NCBI RefSeq assembly: GCF_030816715.1
Contig: NZ_JAUSYH010000001.1
Location: 5,580,001 to 5,644,000 of the forward strand
DNA length: 64,000 nt
Direction of reading: 5' to 3'
Source of the DNA: Streptomyces achromogenes
GTDB lineage: Bacteria > Actinomycetota > Actinomycetes > Streptomycetales > Streptomycetaceae
Shown: positions 38,287 through 45,517 of the stretch, piece after piece
Layout: each line of letters begins with the position of its first letter
Numbering within the stretch: the first letter of the stretch is position 1
The notes under the pieces: generated by a model
Database searches by the model: none
Seen by the model: the letters and a program-made list of their open reading frames with translations, nothing else
Told to the model about the DNA's origin: nothing
Translations under genes and position numbers: made by a program

Positions 38287-40427
38287 GCGCGGTCGGTGAA
38301 CTGGAACCGGCGCTCGTCCACCACATCGTCAACACCCTTGGCTGGAAAGGCCTGCGCCCACTCCAGGAAGCAGCGGTGGAGCCGCTGTCCCGGGGCGAGG
38401 ACGCCCTCCTCCTCGCCCCTACCGCCGGCGGGAAGACCGAAGCGGCGTGCTTCCCACTGCTGTCCCGGATGCACCGCTCCCGGTGGTCCGGCACGTCGGT
38501 GCTGTACCTCTGCCCCCTCAAGGCGCTGTTGAACAACCTGCTGCCCAGAGTCGAGACGTACACCTCCTGGCTCGGACGCGGTGCCGCACTCTGGCACGGC
38601 GACACCACCTCCGGAACCCGCAGGCACATCCTGGCGGGTCGGCCGGACGTCCTGCTCACCACCCCTGAGTCGCTGGAAGCGATGCTGGTGAGCGTCAATG
38701 TCGATCATGCGTCGTTCTTCTCGGGGCTCCGAGCAGTAGTGGTCGACGAAGTGCACGCCTTCGCCGGCGACGACAGGGGCTGGCACCTGCTGGCCGTACT
38801 GGAGCGACTGCAGCGCGTGGTGGGACGCCCACTCCAGCGTGTCGGACTCTCGGCGACGGTCGGCAACCCCGGCGAACTCCTCACCTGGCTCCAGGGATCG
38901 GGGGCGGGCTCACGCCCCGGACAGGTCGTCGCCCCGCACCTGGACGCGCCGACGGGCGCAGCGAGTGGTGCAACCCCTGGGTCCGTACCGCCCGGGGACA
39001 TCCAGCTCGACTTTGTGGGATCGCTCGAGAACGCGGCGACCGTCATCAGCACCTTGCACCGCGGCGAAAAACGCCTGGTCTTCTGCGAGTCACGGCGCCT
39101 GGTCGAAGAACTGGGATCAGCGCTACGAGCACGAGGAGTGACCACGTTCCTCTCTCACGCATCGCTCTCGCTCGACGAACGCAGGCGGGCGGAAGCGGCT
39201 TTCGCCGAAGCGCGGGACTGCGTGATCGTGTCGACCAGTACGCTCGAACTCGGCATCGATGTCGGTGACCTGGACCGGGTCGTCCAGATCGATGCCCCGG
39301 CCTCGGTCGCGTCCTTCCTGCAACGGATCGGCCGTACCGGACGTCGCCCCGGGAGCTCACGGAACTGTCTCTTCCTCACCCTCGACCGCGCCGGCCTGCT
39401 GAGTGCGGCAGGGCTCCTGTTGCAGTGGTCGCGAGGCTGGGTCGAGCCGGTGGTCGCACCTCCCGAGCCGCGGCACATCGTGGCTCAGCAATTGCTCGCC
39501 CTCTGCCTCCAGGAGGGCGGCGTCGGAAACAATCTGTGGCATGAAGAGTGGAACGGCCTCGGGCCGTTCGGCCCGTCCGCGCAGCCGATCGTCAAACACC
39601 TGGTGGCAGAGGGGTATCTCGATCAAGACGACGGGCTGCTCTTCATCGGCCCGGAGGCCGAACGCCGCTTCGGGCACCGGCATTTCATGAACCTCACCGC
39701 GGTATTCACCGCCCCGCCTCAGTTCACCGTCCTGCAAGGCCGGACCGAGATCGGCCGTACCGACCCCAGCCTGCTCACCGAACAGATCGCCGGCCCCCGT
39801 CGGCTCCTGCTTGCCGGGCGGAACTGGCAGGTCACCTATATCGACTGGAAACGGAAGCGGTGTTTCGTCGAGCCGGTCGACGGGGGTGGCAAAGCTAAGT
39901 GGAGCGGGGCTGGGTTCGGCCAGGGTGCGTCCTTCCGGCTCGTCCGCGCGGTGCGTGAAGTACTCCTCGGCACCGACCCCCCGGTGAATCTGACCCGGAG
40001 AGCTCAGGGCTGCCTGGAGGAAACACGGGAGCACTTCATGGAACAAGTGCATCCAGGAGGAACTCTGATCGTGCGGGAACAAGGAAGAGCAGACCAGCTG
40101 CGCTGGTGGACATGGGCCGGACACAGGGCGAATGCCACTCTGGCCGCCACCCTCGGTGGCGTCGCGGTGCCAGGACAGCGTCTCAATGATCACTGGGTGC
40201 GCCTACGGGACGACCTCACTCCGACGGATTGGAGACTGGTCCGACAGGATGTGACGGAGCGCCTGGCCTTGCCGGATATCGACGAGAAGGCTGTCCGCGG
40301 TCTGAAATTCGGGGATGCCCTCCCCCCGCGACTGGCCGAGGCGACACTGGCGATCAGACTCGCAGACCTCGAATCTGCGGCTGCTGTGCTGTCCGAGCAG
40401 GTGCGCTTCACCGGAGGGGGCGTCTGA
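38283..40427 (+). CDS. brxHI: BrxHI, Lhr-like DEAD/DEAH-box helicase of type 2 BREX
   Basis: A 714-residue superfamily 2 helicase. Motif I is APTAGGKTEAACFPLL (about residue 45), motif Ia/Ib LYLCPLKALLNN, motif II VVVDEVHAF (about 154), motif III LSATVGN, and helicase-C motifs V and VI STSTLELGIDVGDLDRVVQ and QRIGRTGRRPG. The C-terminal 250 residues are an Lhr-type extension. It is the last gene of the pglY-pglZ-brxD-brxHI operon and the last gene before the right repeat. Confidence 0.92.
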   Translation: MSAVGELEPALVHHIVNTLGWKGLRPLQEAAVEPLSRGEDALLLAPTAGGKTEAACFPLLSRMHRSRWSGTSVLYLCPLKALLNNLLPRVETYTSWLGRGAALWHGDTTSGTRRHILAGRPDVLLTTPESLEAMLVSVNVDHASFFSGLRAVVVDEVHAFAGDDRGWHLLAVLERLQRVVGRPLQRVGLSATVGNPGELLTWLQGSGAGSRPGQVVAPHLDAPTGAASGATPGSVPPGDIQLDFVGSLENAATVISTLHRGEKRLVFCESRRLVEELGSALRARGVTTFLSHASLSLDERRRAEAAFAEARDCVIVSTSTLELGIDVGDLDRVVQIDAPASVASFLQRIGRTGRRPGSSRNCLFLTLDRAGLLSAAGLLLQWSRGWVEPVVAPPEPRHIVAQQLLALCLQEGGVGNNLWHEEWNGLGPFGPSAQPIVKHLVAEGYLDQDDGLLFIGPEAERRFGHRHFMNLTAVFTAPPQFTVLQGRTEIGRTDPSLLTEQIAGPRRLLLAGRNWQVTYIDWKRKRCFVEPVDGGGKAKWSGAGFGQGASFRLVRAVREVLLGTDPPVNLTRRAQGCLEETREHFMEQVHPGGTLIVREQGRADQLRWWTWAGHRANATLAATLGGVAVPGQRLNDHWVRLRDDLTPTDWRLVRQDVTERLALPDIDEKAVRGLKFGDALPPRLAEATLAIRLADLESAAAVLSEQVRFTGGGV

Positions 40428-40524
40428 ACTGCATGGTGCTGGGATGAAGCTCCCGTGCTGGGATCGTGCTGGGATGACCCCCTCCAGAACCACGTTTCCG
40501 CAGGTGGGAGCCTTGCCCTGCGGA

Positions 40525-40675
40525 TTCCGCTTCAACGTGTAGCGGCAGACGTGTCACCACGTCGCTGATCTGGCAAACATGCAGGTCAGGGAGGGTCCGA
40601 CTCTTTGGAGTCGGGCCCTTGGTTTTTCCCGTGCCGGGATGGTGCCGGGATAGCTGACCCCTCGTCACCTGTCGT
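40525..40675 (+). repeat. right direct repeat: ychF 3' end plus terminator (candidate attR)
   Basis: TTCCGCTTCAACGT (40525-40538) with a stop codon in the same relative frame reproduces the last residues of YchF (FRFNV), followed by about 130 bp similar to 13844-13975. The terminator here is followed by GGTTTTT, so this may be the original ychF downstream sequence and the left copy the imported one. Confidence 0.65.
40592..40626 (+). terminator. terminator in the right repeat
   Basis: AGGGTCCGAC and GTCGGGCCCT form a 10-bp stem (one wobble) with an 8-nt loop, then TGGTTTTT. It now ends transcription from the brxHI side. Confidence 0.75.
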
Positions 40676-40864
40676 CATCCTGGTCATCCGTACCGTGCTG
40701 GGATCGTGCCGGGATGGGATGGGAACGCCCGTGCTGGGTTTCGGACGTTGCGCTGCCCGATGCGAGGGGTGGCGGGAGAGGCTCCGTCCACATGCCTTCG
40801 TCACGACTCCAGGGATCCGCGCAGATCGTGGCGCTTTTCCTACTCGTTTGACACACTCGGGGGT

Positions 40865-41149
40865 ATGGGTGAGACGACGTACAGCATTGGGGAAGGGCCG
40901 GCGACGCGGGTGAGCCTGTCGCTGCCCGAAGGGACCGCGGAGGCGATCCGGGCGCGGGTGGGCAAGCGGGAGTTCTCCGCGTTCATCGCCGAGGCGGTCG
41001 AGCGTGAGCTGCGTGGCCAGGTACTTGACGAGTACTTGGCGGACCACGAGAGCCGCAAGGGGCCGGTCTCTGAGCAGGCCCGGCAGCGGGCGCGCCAGGT
41101 CTTCGACGAGGTGTTCGCCGAGGAGGCCGAGTGGCCCGCCGCAGGCTGA
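40865..41149 (+). CDS. ribbon-helix-helix antitoxin (VapB-like)
   Basis: A 94-residue protein from ATG 40865. The N-terminal TRVSLSLPEGTAEAIRARVG strand-helix-helix pattern is RHH/CopG-like, followed by FSAFIAEAVERELRGQVLDEYL and an acidic helical C-terminus suited to wrapping a toxin. The PIN gene overlaps its end by 19 bp. As in other VapBC pairs it probably represses its own promoter. It lies just outside the right repeat. Confidence 0.82.
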   Translation: MGETTYSIGEGPATRVSLSLPEGTAEAIRARVGKREFSAFIAEAVERELRGQVLDEYLADHESRKGPVSEQARQRARQVFDEVFAEEAEWPAAG

Positions 41150-41544
41150 GTCACGAGGGGACGCTGGTCGTCGACAGCGAAGGTCTTTCGAAGATGCTCG
41201 CCGATGACGAGCAGGTGGTGGCCCTAGTCGCCGAGGCGCGCTCGCGCGGTATGGAGGTCGTGATCAGCGCGCTAACCATCATCGAGGCCGTTCACGCTCG
41301 TACGAATATGCCCCGCCTGAACTGGGTGCTCTCCGGACTGCGTGTGGTGCCGGTGGGCGACGAGGAGGCGAGGACGGCTTCGAAGTTGCTGATGGATGCT
41401 GGTCTGCACGGGCATGAGTACGCGATTGATGCGGCGGTTGCCGAAGCCGCGCTGCGACAGCACCGCCCGGTGGTCATGTTGACCTCCGATATCGACGACA
41501 TGGTCAAGCTGTGCGGCGATCGGGTCCGGCTCGTGGCGGTCTGA
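41131..41544 (+). CDS. PIN-domain toxin (VapC-like ribonuclease)
   Basis: A 137-residue PIN protein from GTG 41131, with a GAGGAGG Shine-Dalgarno inside the antitoxin gene. The acidic active-site positions are visible in TLVVDSEGLSKML, LTIIEAVHART, HEYAIDAAVAEAAL and LTSDIDDMVKL. VapC toxins cleave tRNA or rRNA; the target here is unknown. It is coupled to the antitoxin upstream. Confidence 0.83.
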   Translation: MARRRLSHEGTLVVDSEGLSKMLADDEQVVALVAEARSRGMEVVISALTIIEAVHARTNMPRLNWVLSGLRVVPVGDEEARTASKLLMDAGLHGHEYAIDAAVAEAALRQHRPVVMLTSDIDDMVKLCGDRVRLVAV

Positions 41545-41706
41545 TTTCTGCGGTCGGGGGTGGTCCGGGTCTCGTCTACCTGGTCACCGACAAAGAGATC
41601 GTCGTCCTTGCCGCTCGTTACCACTGCTGACCCCTCGGCTGCCGGCCTGTTCGAACCGTGCTGATGCTGTGCTGGCCCGGGCAGGTCGCCCCAAGCACCG
41701 GCTTCG

Positions 41707-42248
41707 CTATGCGGGGCCGCTCGGAAACAGAAGCTCGTACGGCAGGTGATCGTCGTCCGGCACGCGCGGCACGTAGTCCGGGGCCGTGCGTGCGGCCACG
41801 GACAGCAGGCGAGCGGCAGCCTCCTCCTCGGAGAGGGAGGCGAGCCCGAGGGCGTGCAGAAGACGGTCGCGCTCGGCGTCGAACTCCGGATGGTCGGCCC
41901 GAAGGTCCGAGTCGAGCTCGCTGATCGCGAAGCCCTTCGCCAGGTCGCGCCACAAGGCAGTACGGCGATGAGGGTGATCGCCTCGACGAGGTCGGCGCCG
42001 ATCAACGTGGCCTGGCCCTCCGAGTCGGCGTACAGGACGGGCCTCTCCTCGGCACCGGCCTCCCCGCACAGAAAGTACGTGCCGCCGGCGCCGCAACCGG
42101 CGATCGGGAGCAGGGGGATCCCGGTGGGAAGAGCGAGTTCCTCGACGGGATCCCGGCGCTCGACGTCGAAATCGCCGGGCCAGGCGAGCGCGGTGGCAAG
42201 GGCGGGCTCCTGCTCGATTCGGCGGAGCAGATCGTCTGACGCGGTCAT
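41707..42248 (-). pseudogene. frameshifted gene for a conserved protein of unknown function
   Basis: From ATG 42246-42248 the frame reads MTASDDLLRRIEQEPALATA through GADLVEAITLIAVLP, then codon bias collapses. A second frame continues from about 41958 as LWRDLAKGFAISELDSDLRA to YELLFPSGPA and stops at 41707-41709. Joined, they give a roughly 180-residue protein resembling Streptomyces SMI1/KNR4-like hypothetical proteins. A one- or two-base change near 41955-41962 explains the break. No function can be given. Confidence 0.65.
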
Positions 42249-42284
42249 GGGACGGAACGTAACAGCGCCCTCTGACCTCTGACA

Positions 42285-42308
42285 TCGATCGGTCGATCGG
42301 TCGATCGG
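42285..42308. repeat. three tandem copies of TCGATCGG
   Basis: Three perfect 8-bp units lie 37 bp upstream of the frameshifted gene's start and downstream of rpoA. Each unit contains the palindrome CGATCG. Such arrays can be operator sites or replication-slippage tracts. Confidence 0.6.
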
Positions 42309-42360
42309 ACGTGCAGTGAAGAAGGGGGCCGGCTCTTGCGGGTCCGACCCCTTCGGGGGT

Positions 42361-42395
42361 GCGGGCAGGGAACTGTGTGGAGGTTCCCTGCCCGC
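42361..42395 (-). terminator. strong terminator after the stand-alone rpoA
   Basis: GCGGGCAGGGAAC and GTTCCCTGCCCGC form a perfect 13-bp stem with a 9-nt loop, 15 bp beyond the rpoA stop. In its normal setting rpoA is followed by rplQ, which is absent here. Confidence 0.88.
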
Positions 42396-42410
42396 GGTGT
42401 GGTGCGGTGT

Positions 42411-43433
42411 TCAGTACTGCTCTGTCTCCACGAATCCGGCGTCCGAGTCGTTGCCCGCGCCGAAGGCGTCGGCGGCGGCGGTCGGGTCGAATCCGGGCGG
42501 GCTGTCCTTCAGGCCGAGGCCCAGGCCGGCCAGCTTCGCCTTGACCTCGTCGATGGACTTCGCGCCGAAGTTGCGGATGTCCATGAGGTCGGCCTCGGAG
42601 CGTGCCAGGAGCTCGCCCACGGAGTGGACGCCCTCGCGCTTGAGGCAGTTGTACGACCGGACGGTGAGCTCGAGCTCCTCGATCGGCAGCGCGAGGTCGG
42701 CGGCGAGGGCGGCGTCCGTCGGGGACGGGCCCATGTCGATGCCCTCGGCGTCGATGTTCAGCTCGCGGGCGAGACCGAACAGCTCGACCAGCGTCTTGCC
42801 CGCGGAGGCCATGGCGTCACGGGGACGCATCGCCTGCTTGGTCTCGACGTCGACGATCAGCTTGTCGAAGTCGGTGCGCTGCTCGACACGCGTGGCCTCG
42901 ACCTTGTACGTGACCTTGAGGACCGGCGAGTAGATCGAGTCGACCGGGATACGGCCGATCTCCTGGCCCACCTGCTTGTTCTGCACGGCGGAGACGTAGC
43001 CGCGACCGCGCTCGACGGTCAGCTCCATCTCCAGCTTGCCCTTGCCGTTGAGCGTGGCGAGGACGAGGTCGGGGTTGTGCACCTCGACACCGGCCGGAGG
43101 CGCGATGTCGGCGGCGGTGACCAGGCCCGGGCCCTGCTTGCGCAGGTACATCACCACGGGCTCGTCCTGCTCACTGCTCACGACCAGCTGCTTGATGTTG
43201 AGGATCAGGTCGGTGACGTCCTCCTTGACGCCCGGCACGGTGGTGAACTCGTGCAGGACGCCGTCGATGCGGATGCCGGTGACCGCCGCACCGGGGATCG
43301 ACGACAGGAGGGTCCGACGGAGGGAGTTGCCGAGGGTGTAGCCGAAGCCCGGCTCCAGCGGCTCGATCACGAACCGGGAGCGGAACTCGTCGACGACCTC
43401 TTCGGTCAGGGACGGACGCTGAGCAATCAGCAC
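42411..43433 (-). CDS. rpoA: stand-alone RNA polymerase alpha subunit (probable second rpoA)
   Basis: A full-length 340-residue alpha subunit. The N-terminal dimerisation domain is intact (FVIEPLEPGFGYTLGNSLRR, LLSSIPGAAVTGIRIDG, VPGVKEDVTDLILNIKQL). The C-terminal domain keeps the DNA- and activator-contacting parts (LTVRSYNCLKREG, IRNFGAKSIDEVKAKL). The start is GTG at 43431-43433 after GGAGG. Streptomyces rpoA normally sits between rpsD and rplQ in a ribosomal protein operon; here neither is present. The sequence looks close to canonical Streptomyces alpha, with what I recall to be a few substitutions in the C-terminal domain (for example VHSVGELLARSEADLMD). Most likely it is an extra copy; its neighbours are a SARP regulator and a peptide operon. 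Confidence 0.95.
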   Translation of the reverse strand: MLIAQRPSLTEEVVDEFRSRFVIEPLEPGFGYTLGNSLRRTLLSSIPGAAVTGIRIDGVLHEFTTVPGVKEDVTDLILNIKQLVVSSEQDEPVVMYLRKQGPGLVTAADIAPPAGVEVHNPDLVLATLNGKGKLEMELTVERGRGYVSAVQNKQVGQEIGRIPVDSIYSPVLKVTYKVEATRVEQRTDFDKLIVDVETKQAMRPRDAMASAGKTLVELFGLARELNIDAEGIDMGPSPTDAALAADLALPIEELELTVRSYNCLKREGVHSVGELLARSEADLMDIRNFGAKSIDEVKAKLAGLGLGLKDSPPGFDPTAAADAFGAGNDSDAGFVETEQY

Positions 43434-43702
43434 GGGGTGTTGCCTCCAGTGGTATTGCGCCCGCTGTGTGACGCCGTAGACCTTATGAAGGGTACGGGCC
43501 GTGCGGGTGGTGAGACGGCCGTCGACACCGTCTTCCCCGTCACCGGGCCGACGGCGCTGTATCGGACCGTCGAGGAGCCGTGCTCCGACGGGTGCGTCGT
43601 GGGAAGCGGGAGTCGACGCCGTCCCCCGGGCGTGGCCGTCCGCCGGCGTACGTCGATGTGCCCGGGACGGCCTGACATGTCGGGAGCGCCGGGTGCGGTG
43701 TG
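43434..43702 (-). other. leader region of the stand-alone rpoA
   Basis: The 269 bp between the SARP gene stop and rpoA contain no open frame with codon bias. The last 30 bp hold the rpoA Shine-Dalgarno (ACTGGAGGCAACACCCC). A promoter is likely, since no hairpin forces co-transcription with the SARP gene, but its elements could not be placed. Confidence 0.4.
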
Positions 43703-44500
43703 TCAGGCGGCGCCGAGGGCGCCGCAGCGGAAGATGTGGCGGTCCACGGGATCGTCCCGCAGGATCGCCCCGCGCAGATCCTGTAGCTCGCGGCTCAGGT
43801 CCAGCCCCAGCCGCGCCGTCATGCGGGCCCGCGCCGAGGACAGCACACGCAACGCGTCCGCGCGGCGGCCGCATTCGTAGAGCGTGGCGGCACGGAAGGC
43901 CAGGAGCATCTCGTGCTCGGGATGCTCCGCGGTGAGCCGCGCGAGCTCCGCGGCGAGCGACGAGTAGTTGCGCAGCTTGAACTCCGCCGCGACACGCAGC
44001 AGTTGCGCCGAGATCAGCAGCTCGTCGAAGGCGGCGGCGACACCTCGGCGGGTCCGCTCGGAGGCGACGTCCTCCAGTACCGCCCCCCGCCACTCGGCCA
44101 GGGCGGCCGAGGCGAGCCGTGACACCTCCTGGGGCTCGGTGCCCCGCTGGGCCCGGTCGACCAGCTGGGTGAAGCGGTGCAGGTCCACCAGCTGCGGATC
44201 GCCGGTCAGCATGTACGTCGAACCGCTCCGCACCAGCCGCACCGACCCGTCGGCCCCGCCGCGGCGAAGGCTCGCCCGCAGTCGGCAGACGTTCACATAC
44301 AGGTCGGCCCGGGACCTCGGTCGTTCGTCCTCGTCCGACAGCAGATCGATCAGCCGGTCCATCGGCAGCGGCCGGCCCATCTCCAGCAGGAGCAAGCCCA
44401 GCAGCAGACGTTCGCGGCGGCGCCCGATGGTCCTGGGGTGTCCGTCGACGGTCCATTCAACTCTGCCGAGCACTCGAAAATATGACCCCGTGGCAAGCAT
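43703..44500 (-). CDS. SARP-family transcriptional activator (winged helix plus BTAD)
   Basis: A 265-residue pathway-specific-type SARP. The N-terminal OmpR-like winged helix reads YFRVLGRVEWTVDGHPRTIG, RRRERLLLGLLLLEMGRPLP and ADLYVNVCRLRASLRRGGA, with the wing STYMLTGDPQLVDLHRF. The bacterial transcriptional activator domain follows (AALAEWRGAVLEDV to ALRVLSSARARMTARLGLDLS). The size fits the small ActII-4/RedD class with no NB-ARC domain. It is divergent from the peptide operon, and the intergenic region contains heptamer repeats in SARP-box geometry, so it probably activates that operon. Its 3' neighbour on the same strand is rpoA. Confidence 0.9.
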   Translation of the reverse strand: MLATGSYFRVLGRVEWTVDGHPRTIGRRRERLLLGLLLLEMGRPLPMDRLIDLLSDEDERPRSRADLYVNVCRLRASLRRGGADGSVRLVRSGSTYMLTGDPQLVDLHRFTQLVDRAQRGTEPQEVSRLASAALAEWRGAVLEDVASERTRRGVAAAFDELLISAQLLRVAAEFKLRNYSSLAAELARLTAEHPEHEMLLAFRAATLYECGRRADALRVLSSARARMTARLGLDLSRELQDLRGAILRDDPVDRHIFRCGALGAA

Positions 44501-44530
44501 GCCGTCATGGTGCTCAGCGCGTCATGCTCC

Positions 44531-44559
44531 TGGCAAGGTGTTGGCATCCTCCTGGCAGG
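44531..44559 (+). promoter_or_regulatory. SARP box: three heptamers at 11-bp spacing
   Basis: TGGCAAG, TGGCATC and TGGCAGG start at 44531, 44542 and 44553, that is 7-bp direct repeats separated by 4 bp, the geometry of known SARP sites. A weak -10 (CACACT, about 44570) lies near 10 bp beyond the last repeat, as expected when a SARP binds over the -35. Another TGGCAAG is at 44491 beside the regulator's start codon. Confidence 0.75.
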
Positions 44560-44610
44560 CCCCACCACTCACACTGCTCCCAAGTGCCACCGCGCCCAGG
44601 GGGTAGAAAC

Positions 44611-45144
44611 GTGCCATACGTCATAGCCGGTCTGGTGCTCGTCGGAGCCGTCGCCGTGCTGAACCTCGTCCTGCTCATGGTCGTCCTGCGCCGCTGGCAG
44701 GAGCTCGAAGCCGTACGCCGACGCGCCGACTTCGCGGCCCAGGGGCCCCAACCCGGGGACGGGCTACCGGACTTCACCGCCACCGCGCTCAGCGGGCGGA
44801 CGCTGACCCAGGACGACTTCCGCTCCGGGGAACTGCTGCTGGGCGTCTTCTCCCACGACTGCCCGTCCTGCACCGACGCCCTCCCCGACTTCGCCGCACG
44901 GGCCGACCGGGCACGGGCGGCGGGCGGCCGGGTCCTGGCCCTGGTGATCGGCGCCGAGGCCGGCGAGAGCAGCCTGACCGCCCGACTCGTCGGGCCGGCG
45001 GACGAGGTGGTGCCCGGGCCCGAGGCGGCACCGTTGTTCGGCGCCCTGCGGGTCCCCGCCTTCCCCACGATTCTCAGCTACCGGGACGGCGTCGTCGCCG
45101 CCCCCTCCGCCGCCGACCGCGAACCGGTACCGGCGGCCTCCTGA
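44611..45144 (+). CDS. membrane-anchored thioredoxin-like protein with CPSC motif (TlpA/MauD type)
   Basis: A 177-residue protein from GTG 44611. Residues about 3-27 are a membrane anchor (YVIAGLVLVGAVAVLNLVLL), and the rest is an extracytoplasmic thioredoxin-like domain: GLPDFTATALSGRTLTQDDF, the redox motif SHDCPSCTDAL (Cys84, Cys87) and a cis-Pro segment VPAFPTILSY near residue 150. It is the first gene after the SARP box. Together with the MauE-like protein it recalls MauD-MauE, which form disulfides in the methylamine dehydrogenase small subunit. The likely substrate here is the Cys-rich peptide encoded next. Confidence 0.85.
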   Translation: MPYVIAGLVLVGAVAVLNLVLLMVVLRRWQELEAVRRRADFAAQGPQPGDGLPDFTATALSGRTLTQDDFRSGELLLGVFSHDCPSCTDALPDFAARADRARAAGGRVLALVIGAEAGESSLTARLVGPADEVVPGPEAAPLFGALRVPAFPTILSYRDGVVAAPSAADREPVPAAS

Positions 45145-45217
45145 GCCCCGGTGCGGCCGCGGACCGCGGCCGCACCGCGGAGTACGCACATCCCATCCCC
45201 ACAGGAAGAGGAGAACC

Positions 45218-45397
45218 ATGCGCACACTGAAGGCCGGTGCGGGCCGTCTGATCGAGCGGATTCTGCCCAAGGCCGTGGCGGACGCGGGCTGCCCGCCGGA
45301 CTGCTACACCGAGTGGAGCACCAGCGCCCAGCGCTGCCGTCGCTGCTGCTACACCGGCGCGTGCAAGATCAGCTGCGGAAGCTGGGACTACTGCTGA
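45218..45397 (+). CDS. 59-residue cysteine-rich precursor peptide
   Basis: A small gene with a strong Shine-Dalgarno (AGGAAGAGGAGAACC then ATG). The product has a 23-residue leader without hydrophobic core (MRTLKAGAGRLIERILPKAV, then ADA) and a 36-residue core from Gly24 with eight Cys: 25, 29, 40, 43, 44, 49, 53 and 59 (C-x3-C-x10-C-x2-CC-x4-C-x3-C-x5-C). It ends SWDYC. No Cys occurs in the leader. Four disulfides are possible. ADA at 21-23 is an AXA-type cleavage site that the operon's S26 peptidase could use. No modifying enzyme such as LanM, YcaO or a radical SAM protein is near, so the product is probably a disulfide-rich exported peptide of unknown activity. Confidence 0.85.
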   Translation: MRTLKAGAGRLIERILPKAVADAGCPPDCYTEWSTSAQRCRRCCYTGACKISCGSWDYC

Positions 45398-45404
45398 ACC
45401 ACCT

Positions 45405-45432
45405 CGGGGCGGGCCGCGTGCGGCCCGCCCCG
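45405..45432 (+). terminator. strong GC hairpin directly after the precursor gene
   Basis: CGGGGCGGGCCGC and its exact complement lie 7 bp after the peptide stop, with only 2 bases between the arms (effective loop about 6 nt). There is no T-run. It should act as a partial terminator or as a 3' stabiliser that gives more precursor mRNA than mRNA for the export genes. Confidence 0.75.
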
Positions 45433-45517
45433 TGCGGCTCATCAAGTGCCCACCGTGCCCGCCCCGCCCCCACCCCGCGCCCACGCCGGCCCAGCATCCC
45501 TCCCTCCGGAGTCACCC

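Larger units (their letters stand above)
40436..40740 (+). repeat. cluster of short GTGCTGGGAT-type repeats around the right border
   Basis: The decamer GTGCTGGGAT or its variant GTGCCGGGAT occurs repeatedly (near 40437, 40454, 40464, 40629, 40639, 40696, 40706), several at about 10-bp spacing. A related copy follows the left repeat near 13926. They could be integrase arm-type sites or remnants of several insertions at the same place. Confidence 0.45.

Noticed and set aside
13844..40524. Integrase, excisionase or transposase for the island
   Set aside because: I looked for tyrosine and serine recombinase and DDE motifs in the long frames between the repeats and saw none.
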